The notes: generated by a model not told the origin, from the letters alone. A DNA stretch of 5,018 nucleotides from JAYUKV01 sp043764135 (GCA_043764135.1 JAYUKV010000033.1:1-5018); one strand, 5' to 3'; positions 1 to 5,000 are shown, counted from the first letter of the stretch. Numbers and translations are program-made.

Positions 1-98
1 AGGGTGATGGGATGCCTGGTGTAAAAGTATTATGGAGAGGCTTGATGAAATTAAACGGGATATTAAAATATACCCACATATTTGTGGGTAATGGGTAG
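1..98 (+). CDS. IS4/Tn5-type transposase, C-terminal end (partial, 5' part outside window)
   Basis: Reading from base 3, 31 codons run to a TAG at 96-98; the gene is cut by the left window edge. The residues include GDGMPGVKVLWRGL followed by MKLNGIL. This matches the PG-x-K-x-LWRGL-x-x-L pattern found near the C-terminus of IS4-family (IS50/Tn5-like) DDE transposases, in the dimerisation region after the catalytic core. The catalytic DDE residues lie upstream and cannot be seen, so activity cannot be judged. The last codons overlap an inverted repeat (71-90) that may belong to the right end of the insertion sequence. No other copy or end of the element is visible in this window. The family call rests on motif recall, not a search. 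Confidence 0.72.
   Translation, partial: GDGMPGVKVLWRGLMKLNGILKYTHIFVGNG
71..97. repeat. Inverted repeat at transposase 3' end, candidate right IS end
   Basis: TACCCACA (71-78) and TGTGGGTA (83-90) form a perfect 8-bp inverted repeat with a TATT loop, and a second GGGTA follows at 93-97. It overlaps the last codons and stop of the transposase. Either it is part of the terminal inverted repeat of the element or it is a stop-overlapping hairpin; a poor T-rich stretch begins at 107. The matching left end is outside the window, so the exact boundary of the element is unknown. Confidence 0.4.
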
Positions 99-178
99 CG
101 AAAAGGTTTTATTTTTTTATAAACTTATTATTGAATTAGTAAATACCCTATAAACTTATTTTGTTTTAAGGAAGAAAG

Positions 179-207
179 AAACCCCAGATCATACGATTTG
201 GGGTTTT
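179..207. terminator. Terminator-like hairpin
   Basis: AAACCCCAGAT (179-189) pairs with ATTTGGGGTTT (196-206) over 11 bp, with a 6-base loop and one G-T wobble when read as + strand RNA. On the + strand it is followed by TTTTAAATATT. It would close a transcript coming from the transposase side. The - strand also has a short pyrimidine tail, so use in both directions is possible. Confidence 0.6.
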
Positions 208-292
208 AAATATTCTTGATTTAAGACAATTTCTGTACCAAAATCAATAATGCAAACAGTTCTAACACAACTGAATGCAAAATGTAAACTAC

Positions 293-331
293 ATGAGGAG
301 AACAAAATGGGAACCATCCATTTATCCTCAT
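293..331 (+). promoter_or_regulatory. Hairpin sequestering the SD and start codon of a micro-ORF
   Basis: ATGAGGA (293-299) is the exact reverse complement of TCCTCAT (325-331), and AAATGG (305-310) of CCATTT (318-323). Nested together they give 13 Watson-Crick pairs, split by an asymmetric internal loop (300-304 against 324) and capped by a 7-base loop. ACT (288-290) and AGT (336-338) could add three outer pairs. The first strand holds the SD GAGGAG (295-300) and the second holds the ATG (307-309), so folding would hide both initiation elements. Control of translation is inferred; the pairing itself is plain in the sequence. Confidence 0.4.
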
Positions 332-378
332 TCCTAGTTATCACATTTTTATTCAACTTCGTCCACCTCATTAACTGA
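307..378 (+). CDS. Candidate 23-residue hydrophobic peptide
   Basis: A 23-codon frame with ATG at 307 and TGA at 376. It has the best SD in the window, GAGGAG at 295-300, six bases before the ATG. The peptide starts MGTIHLSS and continues with a strongly hydrophobic stretch (FLVITFLFNFV, residues 9-19), long enough for a short membrane segment. Size, hydrophobicity and an SD buried in a hairpin recall type I toxin peptides or regulatory leader peptides; the sequence itself is not one I recognise. No clear promoter was found upstream, and a frame this short can arise by chance. The coding call is tentative. Confidence 0.28.
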   Translation: MGTIHLSSFLVITFLFNFVHLIN

Positions 379-385
379 AGACTTA

Positions 386-612
386 ACACTTTTTAAAACT
401 TGATCTTATTCAAATATGAAATTCTCCTTTCAAGGTTGAAAGGAGTGGCCAAAGGCCGAGGTATGTTCGAAAATATCATATATTGGTAATCAAATTATAC
501 TTTTTAATCACTGATCTTACTAAAATTAGAATCGTTTTATTCTGATTGTTTATGTTTTTTAAAAAGTGTAGGTTTGAGAAAGGAACGGAGCTGTAGCTCC
601 TTCCGAACTCAA
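386..612 (+). ncRNA. Candidate structured RNA closed by a 13-bp helix
   Basis: ACACTTTTTAAAA (386-398) is the perfect reverse complement of 557-569 and could close a 184-base domain. Inside it are a perfect 10-bp inverted repeat (CTCCTTTCAA 424-433 with 436-445), GGCC-AAA-GGCC (447-457), GGTAT (460-464) pairing with ATATC (473-477) around a GTTCGAAA loop, and AATTAGAAT (524-532) with ATTCTGATT (539-547). The last two helices each contain a G-U pair valid only in + strand RNA. A compound hairpin (574-612) follows directly. I could not match it to RNase P RNA, tmRNA, SRP RNA, 6S RNA or a known riboswitch. No clear promoter or U-tract terminator fixes its ends. A MITE-like element spanning 386-569 is an alternative, but no target duplication is seen. 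Confidence 0.33.
574..612. other. Strong compound hairpin
   Basis: Three stacked helices: TTGAG (574-578) with CTCAA (608-612), GGAA (582-585) with TTCC (601-604), and GGAGCT (587-592) with AGCTCC (595-600). They are separated by an AAA/GAA internal loop and a bulged C at 586. It is the most GC-rich and stable-looking hairpin of the intergenic region. The + strand has no U-tract right after it. The - strand reaches TTTTT only about eight bases beyond the stem, so it is a poor terminator and looks more like a domain of a folded RNA. Confidence 0.5.
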
Positions 613-664
613 CTTAATCCATTTTGTATAATGGTGTTAATGAACGGTCGATTGTTTGCATTTC

Positions 665-735
665 AAGCCTAGTTAATTTAACTAGTCTTATCTTTAATTA
701 TTAATCAATTGCTTTATCTTTAATTAGTTAATTTA
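665..735. repeat. Palindrome and direct repeats upstream of the RRM gene
   Basis: CTAGTTAA-T-TTAACTAG (669-685) is a perfect 17-base palindrome, extendable by AAG/CTT to 665-689 with one mismatch. TTATCTTTAATTA occurs at 688-700 and again at 714-726 (period 26 bases), and TAGTTAATTTA occurs at 670-680 and 725-735. A palindrome with half-repeats about 100 bases upstream of a promoter could be a regulator-binding site. In sequence this AT-rich, part of the similarity may be compositional. Confidence 0.4.
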
Positions 736-786
736 TTGTACAATTTATATAAATTCTTTTTTTATATTGTTATTGGAAATTATTAC

Positions 787-815
787 TTGCTTTTTTTGCA
801 AAAGTAATTTATAAT
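787..815 (+). promoter_or_regulatory. Candidate promoter of the RRM gene
   Basis: TTGCTT (787-792) and TATAAT (810-815) are spaced by 17 bases, a good sigma-70 match. Transcription would begin near 822 and leave an AT-rich leader of about 84 bases. A second TATAAT at 848-853 lacks a good -35 box. A long leader before an RRM gene could carry temperature or autoregulatory control, which is inference only. Confidence 0.5.
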
Positions 816-905
816 ATTTATATACTTCAGGTAGTCTATAGATAGTTTATAATTTGGTTTATATTCGACTAGCAGCTAAAGAGTATAACAAATTATAAAT
901 TATAT

Positions 906-1271
906 ATGTCAAAATTATTCGTAAGAATTCAAGGTCTAGATAGAAATATCGAAGAAATTGATTACAAGAACCTAGTTAAAGGTATCTTCGGTACAGTAGC
1001 TCCAGAGTTATCAGATGATAACATCCAATTAATCTTAGATAGAAAGTTCGGCGGTTACAGAAACTTCTGTTTCGTAATGTGTGAACCTGACAATCTAACT
1101 GCTTGGATTGAAGGAACTAACGACACTGATTTTGAAGGTCACGGAATTTCAGTTAATGAAGCTCAACCTTTAGAAGAAAGAAAGCCTTTTAACAGAGATG
1201 ATAGAGGTGCATCAAGAGGAGGTTACAACAGCAGACCTGGCGGAAACGACAGAGGTCCAAGAAGTTACTAA
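906..1271 (+). CDS. Small RRM-domain RNA-binding protein with RG-rich tail
   Basis: A 121-residue protein that looks like a single RNA recognition motif plus a short disordered tail. The RNP2-like strand is KLFVRI (residues 3-8). The RNP1-like strand is RNFCFVMC (52-59), which keeps the RNA-stacking aromatics F54 and F56 but has N and C where the consensus has glycines. ISVNEAQP (81-88) matches the usual last RRM strand, and the tail (97-121) is rich in R, G, N and D. Small bacterial RRM proteins of this shape bind single-stranded RNA and are often cold-induced in cyanobacteria; a role here is inferred from the family. No SD precedes the ATG; the leader is AT-rich and probably unstructured. 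All 11 arginines use AGA. It is a single-gene unit with its own promoter and terminator. Confidence 0.85.
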   Translation: MSKLFVRIQGLDRNIEEIDYKNLVKGIFGTVAPELSDDNIQLILDRKFGGYRNFCFVMCEPDNLTAWIEGTNDTDFEGHGISVNEAQPLEERKPFNRDDRGASRGGYNSRPGGNDRGPRSY

Positions 1272-1288
1272 TTTTGATTTAATTATCT

Positions 1289-1330
1289 AAAACAATACAG
1301 ACAACCATAATCGGTTGTCTGTATTGTTTT
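1289..1330 (+). terminator. Perfect 18-bp terminator of the RRM gene
   Basis: AAAACAATACAGACAACC (1289-1306) pairs perfectly with 1313-1330 around the loop ATAATC. The 3' arm ends in TTTT. It begins 17 bases after the stop codon. The A-rich start of the 5' arm also gives a T-tail on the other strand, so it may work in both directions. Confidence 0.88.
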
Positions 1331-1533
1331 GTATAAATATATATACACATCACAAAGAAGATTAAATTTCAAAAGAACAATTATTGTTTTTAATAAATAC
1401 TATATAATTTAAGATATGTTAATTGAATAGACCAAGAAAATTTCTTTAATATAATACACTCAAGGAATTTTTCTTCAACTATGCTGTAATAAGTCACTTC
1501 AAAACCTTTAAATATATTGTTAGACATTCCTTG

Positions 1534-1562
1534 TTGACAACAGTGATTTTTTAACTTATTAA
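1534..1562 (+). promoter_or_regulatory. Candidate promoter of the 1594 gene
   Basis: A consensus TTGACA (1534-1539) is followed after 17 bases by TATTAA (1557-1562). The predicted start near 1569 leaves a leader of about 25 bases that includes the SD. A TATAAT at 1577-1582 is too near the start codon and lacks a -35 box. The rest of 1331-1533 is AT-rich, with only weak palindromes such as AAGAAAATTTCTT (1434-1446). Confidence 0.55.
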
Positions 1563-1582
1563 TGAATAATCAGACCTATAAT

Positions 1583-1588
1583 AGGAAA
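1583..1588 (+). promoter_or_regulatory. Ribosome binding site fixing the 1594 start
   Basis: AGGAAA lies five bases before the ATG at 1594. It supports this start and contrasts with the RRM, GH16 and membrane protein genes, none of which shows an SD. Confidence 0.55.
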
Positions 1589-1593
1589 TTCAA

Positions 1594-2193
1594 ATGAACA
1601 TCTTGATTCTGTTACGAAAATTGAACGAACTAGGCTTTCTACAAAGCAACAATGTTGGAAAAAACATCGGTGATATTGTTATAGCTAAAGGTGACGCTCA
1701 CATTGGTATTACTGAAACAGATGCAGATGTAGTTATTAAAATTGGTAACAGCATCGAAAAAAAAGAATTAGTTTTCCAAGATACTGTTGGGGAAGATCAG
1801 GTTGTTCAAGAAATTATCAAATTCTTTGCTGACAATCAATCCCAGCATTGGGGCTATGATTACATCGGATTTGCTATTCAATCCGAGTATGTTGTTCTGG
1901 TAACGATTAGCCCAACTCATCAAAAAGGTTACAGTATTTACTCACCACTGAGTTATGAAATCAATGACAGTAGGCTTGTGACTTTGTTTAAGACCATGAT
2001 TGTCTTGTGCGAACTCAAACAAGATCATGATTGGGTTTCAAAAAGGAGTGATACAATGGAATATCGTTTGCCAGACAATTTGAGGCTGTCAGCGTCAAAT
2101 TTGACTCAACATTGGAAGACACAAGAAGCAAAGGGACTGCTTCGTCGTTCTATTTGTAATTTCTTGCAAAAGGAAATTTCACGTCACGCATAA
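1594..2193 (+). CDS. Uncharacterised soluble protein, codon outlier
   Basis: A 199-residue protein I do not recognise. It has no signal peptide or membrane segment, so it is probably cytoplasmic. The N-terminus (1-16, MNILILLRKLNELGFL) looks like a helix. Residues 26-62 alternate hydrophobic and polar residues as in beta-strands (GDIVIAKGDAHIGIT), and a second strand-rich part (88-106) precedes a more charged, helical C-terminal half. The start is supported by AGGAAA. None of its eight Arg codons is AGA (CGT four times, AGG three, CGA once), whereas neighbours use AGA almost exclusively or mostly. It also uses more TTG and CTG for leucine. With its own promoter, SD and terminator it reads as a self-contained, probably horizontally acquired cassette. 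No function can be assigned. Confidence 0.8.
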   Translation: MNILILLRKLNELGFLQSNNVGKNIGDIVIAKGDAHIGITETDADVVIKIGNSIEKKELVFQDTVGEDQVVQEIIKFFADNQSQHWGYDYIGFAIQSEYVVLVTISPTHQKGYSIYSPLSYEINDSRLVTLFKTMIVLCELKQDHDWVSKRSDTMEYRLPDNLRLSASNLTQHWKTQEAKGLLRRSICNFLQKEISRHA

Positions 2194-2200
2194 TGATTTT

Positions 2201-2237
2201 GACCTGTTTCACATAGTTGAAACAGGTCTAATTTTTT
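2201..2237 (+). terminator. Intrinsic terminator of the 1594 gene
   Basis: GACCTGTTTCA (2201-2211) pairs perfectly with TGAAACAGGTC (2218-2228) around a 6-base loop, followed by TAATTTTTTG. This is a classic Rho-independent terminator seven bases after the stop codon. Confidence 0.92.
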
Positions 2238-2419
2238 GTTTTAATAAAATTACAAAATCTAACATTTTTCAAAATCTTATTTATTAAGTATTAAAAAGAT
2301 TTTATTAAAAAAAAATTAACAACCATTCTTTATAGTATTAAATTACTATTTCGCAAGTGTTATCATAATTAAAATAATTATCAGTTTAAAGCAAAATAAA
2401 AAAATTATTATACTTTACC

Positions 2420-2485
2420 AACCTTATTTTAACGGTGTTAAACTATGCAAAAATTATTATTTGACAAAATGTATAAAATAAGGTT
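2420..2485. promoter_or_regulatory. Inverted repeats over the GH16 promoter, candidate operator
   Basis: AACCTTATTTTA (2420-2431) is the perfect reverse complement of TAAAATAAGGTT (2474-2485). The right copy lies in the -35/-10 spacer and touches the first base of the -10 box. The two centres are 54 bases apart, close to five helical turns. TTTAAC-GGT-GTTAAA (2428-2442) is a further perfect palindrome overlapping the left copy. The arrangement suits a repressor binding two sites, possibly by looping. The upstream part (2238-2419) is AT-rich, with a short inverted repeat ATAATTA-AAA-TAATTAT near 2365-2385 and nothing else notable. Confidence 0.5.
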
Positions 2486-2490
2486 ATAAT
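2461..2490 (+). promoter_or_regulatory. Near-consensus promoter of the GH16 gene
   Basis: Perfect TTGACA (2461-2466) and perfect TATAAT (2485-2490), spaced by 18 bases, make this the strongest promoter in the window. Transcription should start near 2497, leaving a leader of about 29 bases without an SD. Confidence 0.8.
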
Positions 2491-2525
2491 AACATTATCA
2501 AACCCACTAAATACATTTCAATATT

Positions 2526-3869
2526 ATGAATATTAATAAGATAATTTTATCCTTATCAGTGATAGTCTTTGCTTTTGCAGGATTAACAGTTTTCTCAAAC
2601 TCACAATGGACAGCTGCCAATAGCATCATCTGCCCACAAGGAACTACTCGATACAAGACAACTACATTCTGTTCAGACAATACTAATATCTACGGATCAT
2701 TTCCACAAAAGATTATAGATCTTTGTGTTTCTCGTTCTGTAAAAGGTTCTACAGCTTGTACTAACGTTTTAACTTTTAAAACTTCTTTTAACGGTACAGT
2801 ATATAACACAACAATGAATAGATATTCCTTAAGTTTCTATAATTCATTTGCAGGTTCAAGTTTTTGTCCTACAGGAACTTGGGTTATTAATGCAGATCAA
2901 CTATGTTCTGACGGTACTAACTATTATGGATCATTTTCTAATACCTTCGTTGCAAAATGTCTTCAGACTTTAGCTCCAGATAACTGTCTAGAGAACAGGG
3001 TTACAATTGCTAATTACAATACTATAACTAGCGCAGGTACGACTACTAATCCAGCTCCAACTCCGACCCCTACTCCAATACTAACTCCGACCCCTACTCC
3101 TACTCCAACACCTACTAACCCTAATCAATACAACACTTCCTTATTAAAACAAGAAGTTGTAAGATCAATCACACCAAACTCTGCTGATTACTTTAATAAC
3201 TGGGAAGGATTTGATTATTCAGGAAATCTAAAGCAAGTTTATGATAAAAATCATCAATCATTTAACGGCAATGAAATCACAATCAGTGCATCTAAAAAAT
3301 GGACTCCTAACCCAGCCTACAACCCAAGTTCTACTGATCCAAGGTACTCAACTGAAGGTGCAAGTTATGGTGGTGGTCAATTAATGCTTAAAGAAAGACT
3401 TACTAGAGGCTATGTTTCATTTGAAGCTAAATTACCTAACTTCGTAGGTGCTATGCCTGCTATCTGGTTATTAAACAGAGATAATCCTAATTTCTTCTCA
3501 GAAATTGATTGTTTTGAAGTTCCAGGATCAGAAGTTAATAATGTATATTCAGTTACACATTATGGTACTAAACTTAGTACAATCAAGACTGACTATAAGT
3601 ACAAGAAAGTTTCTAATCTATCAACTCAATATCATAAATTTGAAATTTATAAAACAGCTGATAAAGTAGTTACACTTATAGACGGTGAGCTATTATATGA
3701 AAGATCAATGAAAGAAACTCTTTCTAACGGAATCAATGGACTTAATGTTCCAATGGAGCTGATCTTCAACTTTAATATTGGAGATAAGTGGTCTGGTACA
3801 ACTGTAAAGGATTCTATGCTTCCATACGATATGAAGATTAGAAATCTTAAAGTAGACTTCTACAAATAA
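2526..3869 (+). CDS. Secreted GH16-type glycoside hydrolase with two Cys modules
   Basis: A 447-residue secreted enzyme. Residues 1-31 form a signal peptide (K5, a hydrophobic core at 6-23, likely cleavage after TAA at 29-31). Two related four-cysteine modules follow: C36, C49, C67, C78 and C114, C127, C145, C154. Both share CPxGT, CSDxTNxYGSF and the 12- and 17-residue spacings, and they may form disulfides and bind a ligand or the cell surface. A Pro-Thr linker spans 176-200. The catalytic domain (about 205-447) has FEAKLP, GAMPAIWLL (307-315) and EIDCFE (326-331), the GH16 bulge-type motif with nucleophile E326, D328 and acid/base E331, then a YHKFEI / DGELLY region and final strands. GH16 enzymes cut beta-1,3/1,4-glucans or galactans; the substrate here is unknown. 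No SD is seen. It converges on the - strand gene. Confidence 0.85.
   Translation: MNINKIILSLSVIVFAFAGLTVFSNSQWTAANSIICPQGTTRYKTTTFCSDNTNIYGSFPQKIIDLCVSRSVKGSTACTNVLTFKTSFNGTVYNTTMNRYSLSFYNSFAGSSFCPTGTWVINADQLCSDGTNYYGSFSNTFVAKCLQTLAPDNCLENRVTIANYNTITSAGTTTNPAPTPTPTPILTPTPTPTPTPTNPNQYNTSLLKQEVVRSITPNSADYFNNWEGFDYSGNLKQVYDKNHQSFNGNEITISASKKWTPNPAYNPSSTDPRYSTEGASYGGGQLMLKERLTRGYVSFEAKLPNFVGAMPAIWLLNRDNPNFFSEIDCFEVPGSEVNNVYSVTHYGTKLSTIKTDYKYKKVSNLSTQYHKFEIYKTADKVVTLIDGELLYERSMKETLSNGINGLNVPMELIFNFNIGDKWSGTTVKDSMLPYDMKIRNLKVDFYK
3059..3100 (+). repeat. Direct repeat encoding the Pro-Thr linker
   Basis: AACTCCGACCCCTACTCC occurs at 3059-3076 and 3083-3100 (period 24 bases), with further ACTCC and CCTAC copies downstream. 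The repeats are in frame, so gain or loss of a unit would only change linker length. Confidence 0.8.
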
Positions 3870-3902
3870 TAAAAAAACACTTTATAAGTGTTTTTTTATT
3901 AT
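3866..3902. terminator. Shared bidirectional terminator of two convergent genes
   Basis: A perfect 17-bp inverted repeat (3866-3882 and 3886-3902) with a TAT loop. The core is AACACTT/AAGTGTT, flanked by seven A on one side and seven T on the other, so either strand gives a stem with a U-tract. It overlaps the stop codon of the GH16 gene and lies 35 bases past the stop of the - strand gene. Confidence 0.9.
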
Positions 3903-3937
3903 ACTATCATTATATTACCATCTTTAAACATCGCTTT

Positions 3938-4672
3938 TTATTTTTTTAACAATGCCAAAATTGTTTTTTGATAATCATTATTATAAAGTCTTTTTTCAGG
4001 TGTAACAGTACTAAATTTCTTTTCAATTTCAGCTAGTCTATTACCATCTACGAACTTATTAAGATTATTTATAAATTCTGTACCAATAGTTCTTAGACCG
4101 CTTATTCTTGATAATGTTTTGGAATCTCTTTGAGATAAAGTATTTCCTAATAAGAAGAATAGAAGAGAATACCCAACCCAGATTAGTGGTCCTCTAACCA
4201 GAACTCCTATTGAACCATATAACAACTCACTTAACAAGCTTTGCTTAATTGTAGCACTGGCATTATCTGAAGCAAATTTAATTTGATTTTGAAAAGTTTC
4301 TTGTATATTATTAAAAGAATTTTGCAGTGGATTGGATCCTGAACCGGTATTTGTTTGCAATAGAACAGGTGAAGGAGTTATTTTGTAAATAACCTCTTTA
4401 TTAACAAAAGTTCTATATTCCTGATTAGTAGACGTAAAATTAACACCACAATAAACAACTACTAGACTGACAACTATTCTACCAATTGTTAAGAATGGAT
4501 ATTCAAGTTTTGAATCTATCCATTTTAATGGTGGTAATATATTAAGTACGGGTTTAAATAAAGGTATTCTATAGAGAAAACCATCAGCATCCGCTAGTTT
4601 GTAAAACCTAGTCATATTAGGGGGTATAAATGGTGTTAATGATAACACATCTTGCAACAATCTTTTAAACAT
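3938..4672 (-). CDS. Uncharacterised two-segment membrane protein
   Basis: A 244-residue protein from the ATG at 4672. A TTG two codons upstream (4678) is possible, but neither start has an SD. I do not recognise the family. A hydrophobic segment at about 58-79 (FLTIGRIVVSLVVVYCGV) and a longer one at about 150-179 (containing GPLIWVGYSLLFFLLG, with R160 inside) suggest two membrane passes or one pass plus a re-entrant stretch. The loop between them (80-149) is rich in N, Q, S and T, and likely extracytoplasmic. The N-terminal 57 residues are Pro-rich and the C-terminal 65 residues are charged and helical, probably both cytoplasmic. Ten of 11 Arg codons are AGA, typical of this genome. It converges on the GH16 gene; no functional link can be shown. 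Confidence 0.78.
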   Translation of the reverse strand: MFKRLLQDVLSLTPFIPPNMTRFYKLADADGFLYRIPLFKPVLNILPPLKWIDSKLEYPFLTIGRIVVSLVVVYCGVNFTSTNQEYRTFVNKEVIYKITPSPVLLQTNTGSGSNPLQNSFNNIQETFQNQIKFASDNASATIKQSLLSELLYGSIGVLVRGPLIWVGYSLLFFLLGNTLSQRDSKTLSRISGLRTIGTEFINNLNKFVDGNRLAEIEKKFSTVTPEKRLYNNDYQKTILALLKK

Positions 4673-4697
4673 AATCAAAAATAAAACTAAATCAGAT

Positions 4698-4727
4698 TTA
4701 TTATTTAGCCAAGTTTACACATTGTAA
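4698..4727 (-). promoter_or_regulatory. Weak candidate promoter of the membrane protein gene
   Basis: Read on the - strand, TTACAA (4727-4722) and TAATAA (4703-4698) are spaced by 18 bases. Transcription would start about 20 bases before the ATG. Both boxes are imperfect in AT-rich sequence, so this is tentative. Confidence 0.3.
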
Positions 4728-4774
4728 TCGAAAATAATTCTGCACTTTAAATTTGTGAATAGAGCAATAGAATA

Positions 4775-4806
4775 CAACAACACCACCTTTTACGGTGGTG
4801 TTGTTG
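4775..4806. terminator. 13-bp hairpin, possible terminator
   Basis: CAACAACACCACC (4775-4787) pairs perfectly with GGTGGTGTTGTTG (4794-4806) around TTTTAC. The + strand continues CAAGTTATTTTTC, with the T-run seven bases after the stem; the - strand has no T-tail. No + strand gene lies just upstream, so its role is unclear. It may end a short transcript or insulate the divergent promoter region. Confidence 0.5.
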
Positions 4807-4957
4807 CAAGTTATTTTTCTAGTCTCGATTAAGAATTACTTCTCAATCTTACAACAAAAGCTTTCACCAAGTTGTATCTTGGTTTATAGCATAATAAATA
4901 ACTATAGTCAATACAATGAAATTCTGGCATTGCTTAACTTGAATAGATAATGTTAAA

Positions 4958-4972
4958 CTTGTTAATAACAAG
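4958..4972. repeat. 15-base palindrome
   Basis: CTTGTTA-A-TAACAAG is a perfect palindrome just before the terminator at 4977. It could be a protein-binding site or a short hairpin at the 3' end of a small RNA. Confidence 0.45.
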
Positions 4973-4976
4973 ATTC

Positions 4977-5000
4977 AGAGATGCTTCTAGCATCTCTTTT
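4977..5000 (+). terminator. Intrinsic terminator without an upstream gene
   Basis: AGAGATGC (4977-4984) pairs with GCATCTCT (4990-4997) around TTCTA, followed by TTTTGATTTTG. The T-rich tail exists only on the + strand, so it should stop rightward transcription. Confidence 0.75.

Larger units (their letters stand above)
99..905. other. Long intergenic region, structure-rich, no conventional gene
   Basis: About 800 bases lie between the transposase fragment and the RRM gene with no long credible ORF on either strand. The left part has a 12-base direct repeat (TATAAACTTATT at 118-129 and 149-160). The middle (179-634) is unusually rich in inverted repeats and is less AT-biased than its surroundings. 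The right part (635-905) is very AT-rich, with palindromes, direct repeats and a promoter. The individual elements are listed separately. Confidence 0.7.
4807..5000 (+). ncRNA. Candidate small RNA ending at an orphan terminator
   Basis: No ORF longer than eight codons with an ATG lies before the + strand terminator at 4977-5000, so a transcript ending there would be non-coding or nearly so. Possible structure includes ACCAAG (4866-4871) with CTTGGT (4878-4883), and CAAGTTA (4807-4813) with TAACTTG (4935-4941). The 5' end is undetermined; only weak promoter-like boxes were found, such as TTGGTT (4879-4884) with TATAGT (4903-4908). Confidence 0.25.

Noticed and set aside
375..381. CTGAAGA resembling the hammerhead ribozyme core CUGANGA
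   Set aside because: No stem II plus GAAA in the required arrangement follows; the next GAAA (418-421) is not positioned by a pairing stem.
189..389. A 66-codon open frame on the - strand starting with GTG
   Set aside because: It has no SD, ends inside the 179-206 hairpin, has no recognisable motifs, and lies opposite the better supported micro-ORF and hairpin. Chance openness is likely.
460..477. A T-arm-like hairpin with a GTTCGAAA loop, suggesting a tRNA or tmRNA end
   Set aside because: The loop is eight bases without the normal G-C closing pair, and no acceptor, D or anticodon arm fits around it.
386..569. A MITE with 13-bp terminal inverted repeats
   Set aside because: Flanking bases (left ACTTA, right AGGTT) show no target-site duplication, and internal G-U pairs favour RNA. 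Kept only as an alternative explanation.
627..632. TATAAT as a promoter -10 box
   Set aside because: No acceptable -35 box lies 16-18 bases upstream, and the site forms part of a CCATT/AATGG hairpin (619-634). The short frame after it (MVLMNGRLFAFQA) has no SD.
4673..4678. TTG at 4678 as the start of the membrane protein gene
   Set aside because: An ATG lies two codons inside with no SD favouring either; ATG is the commoner start, so 4672 was chosen.
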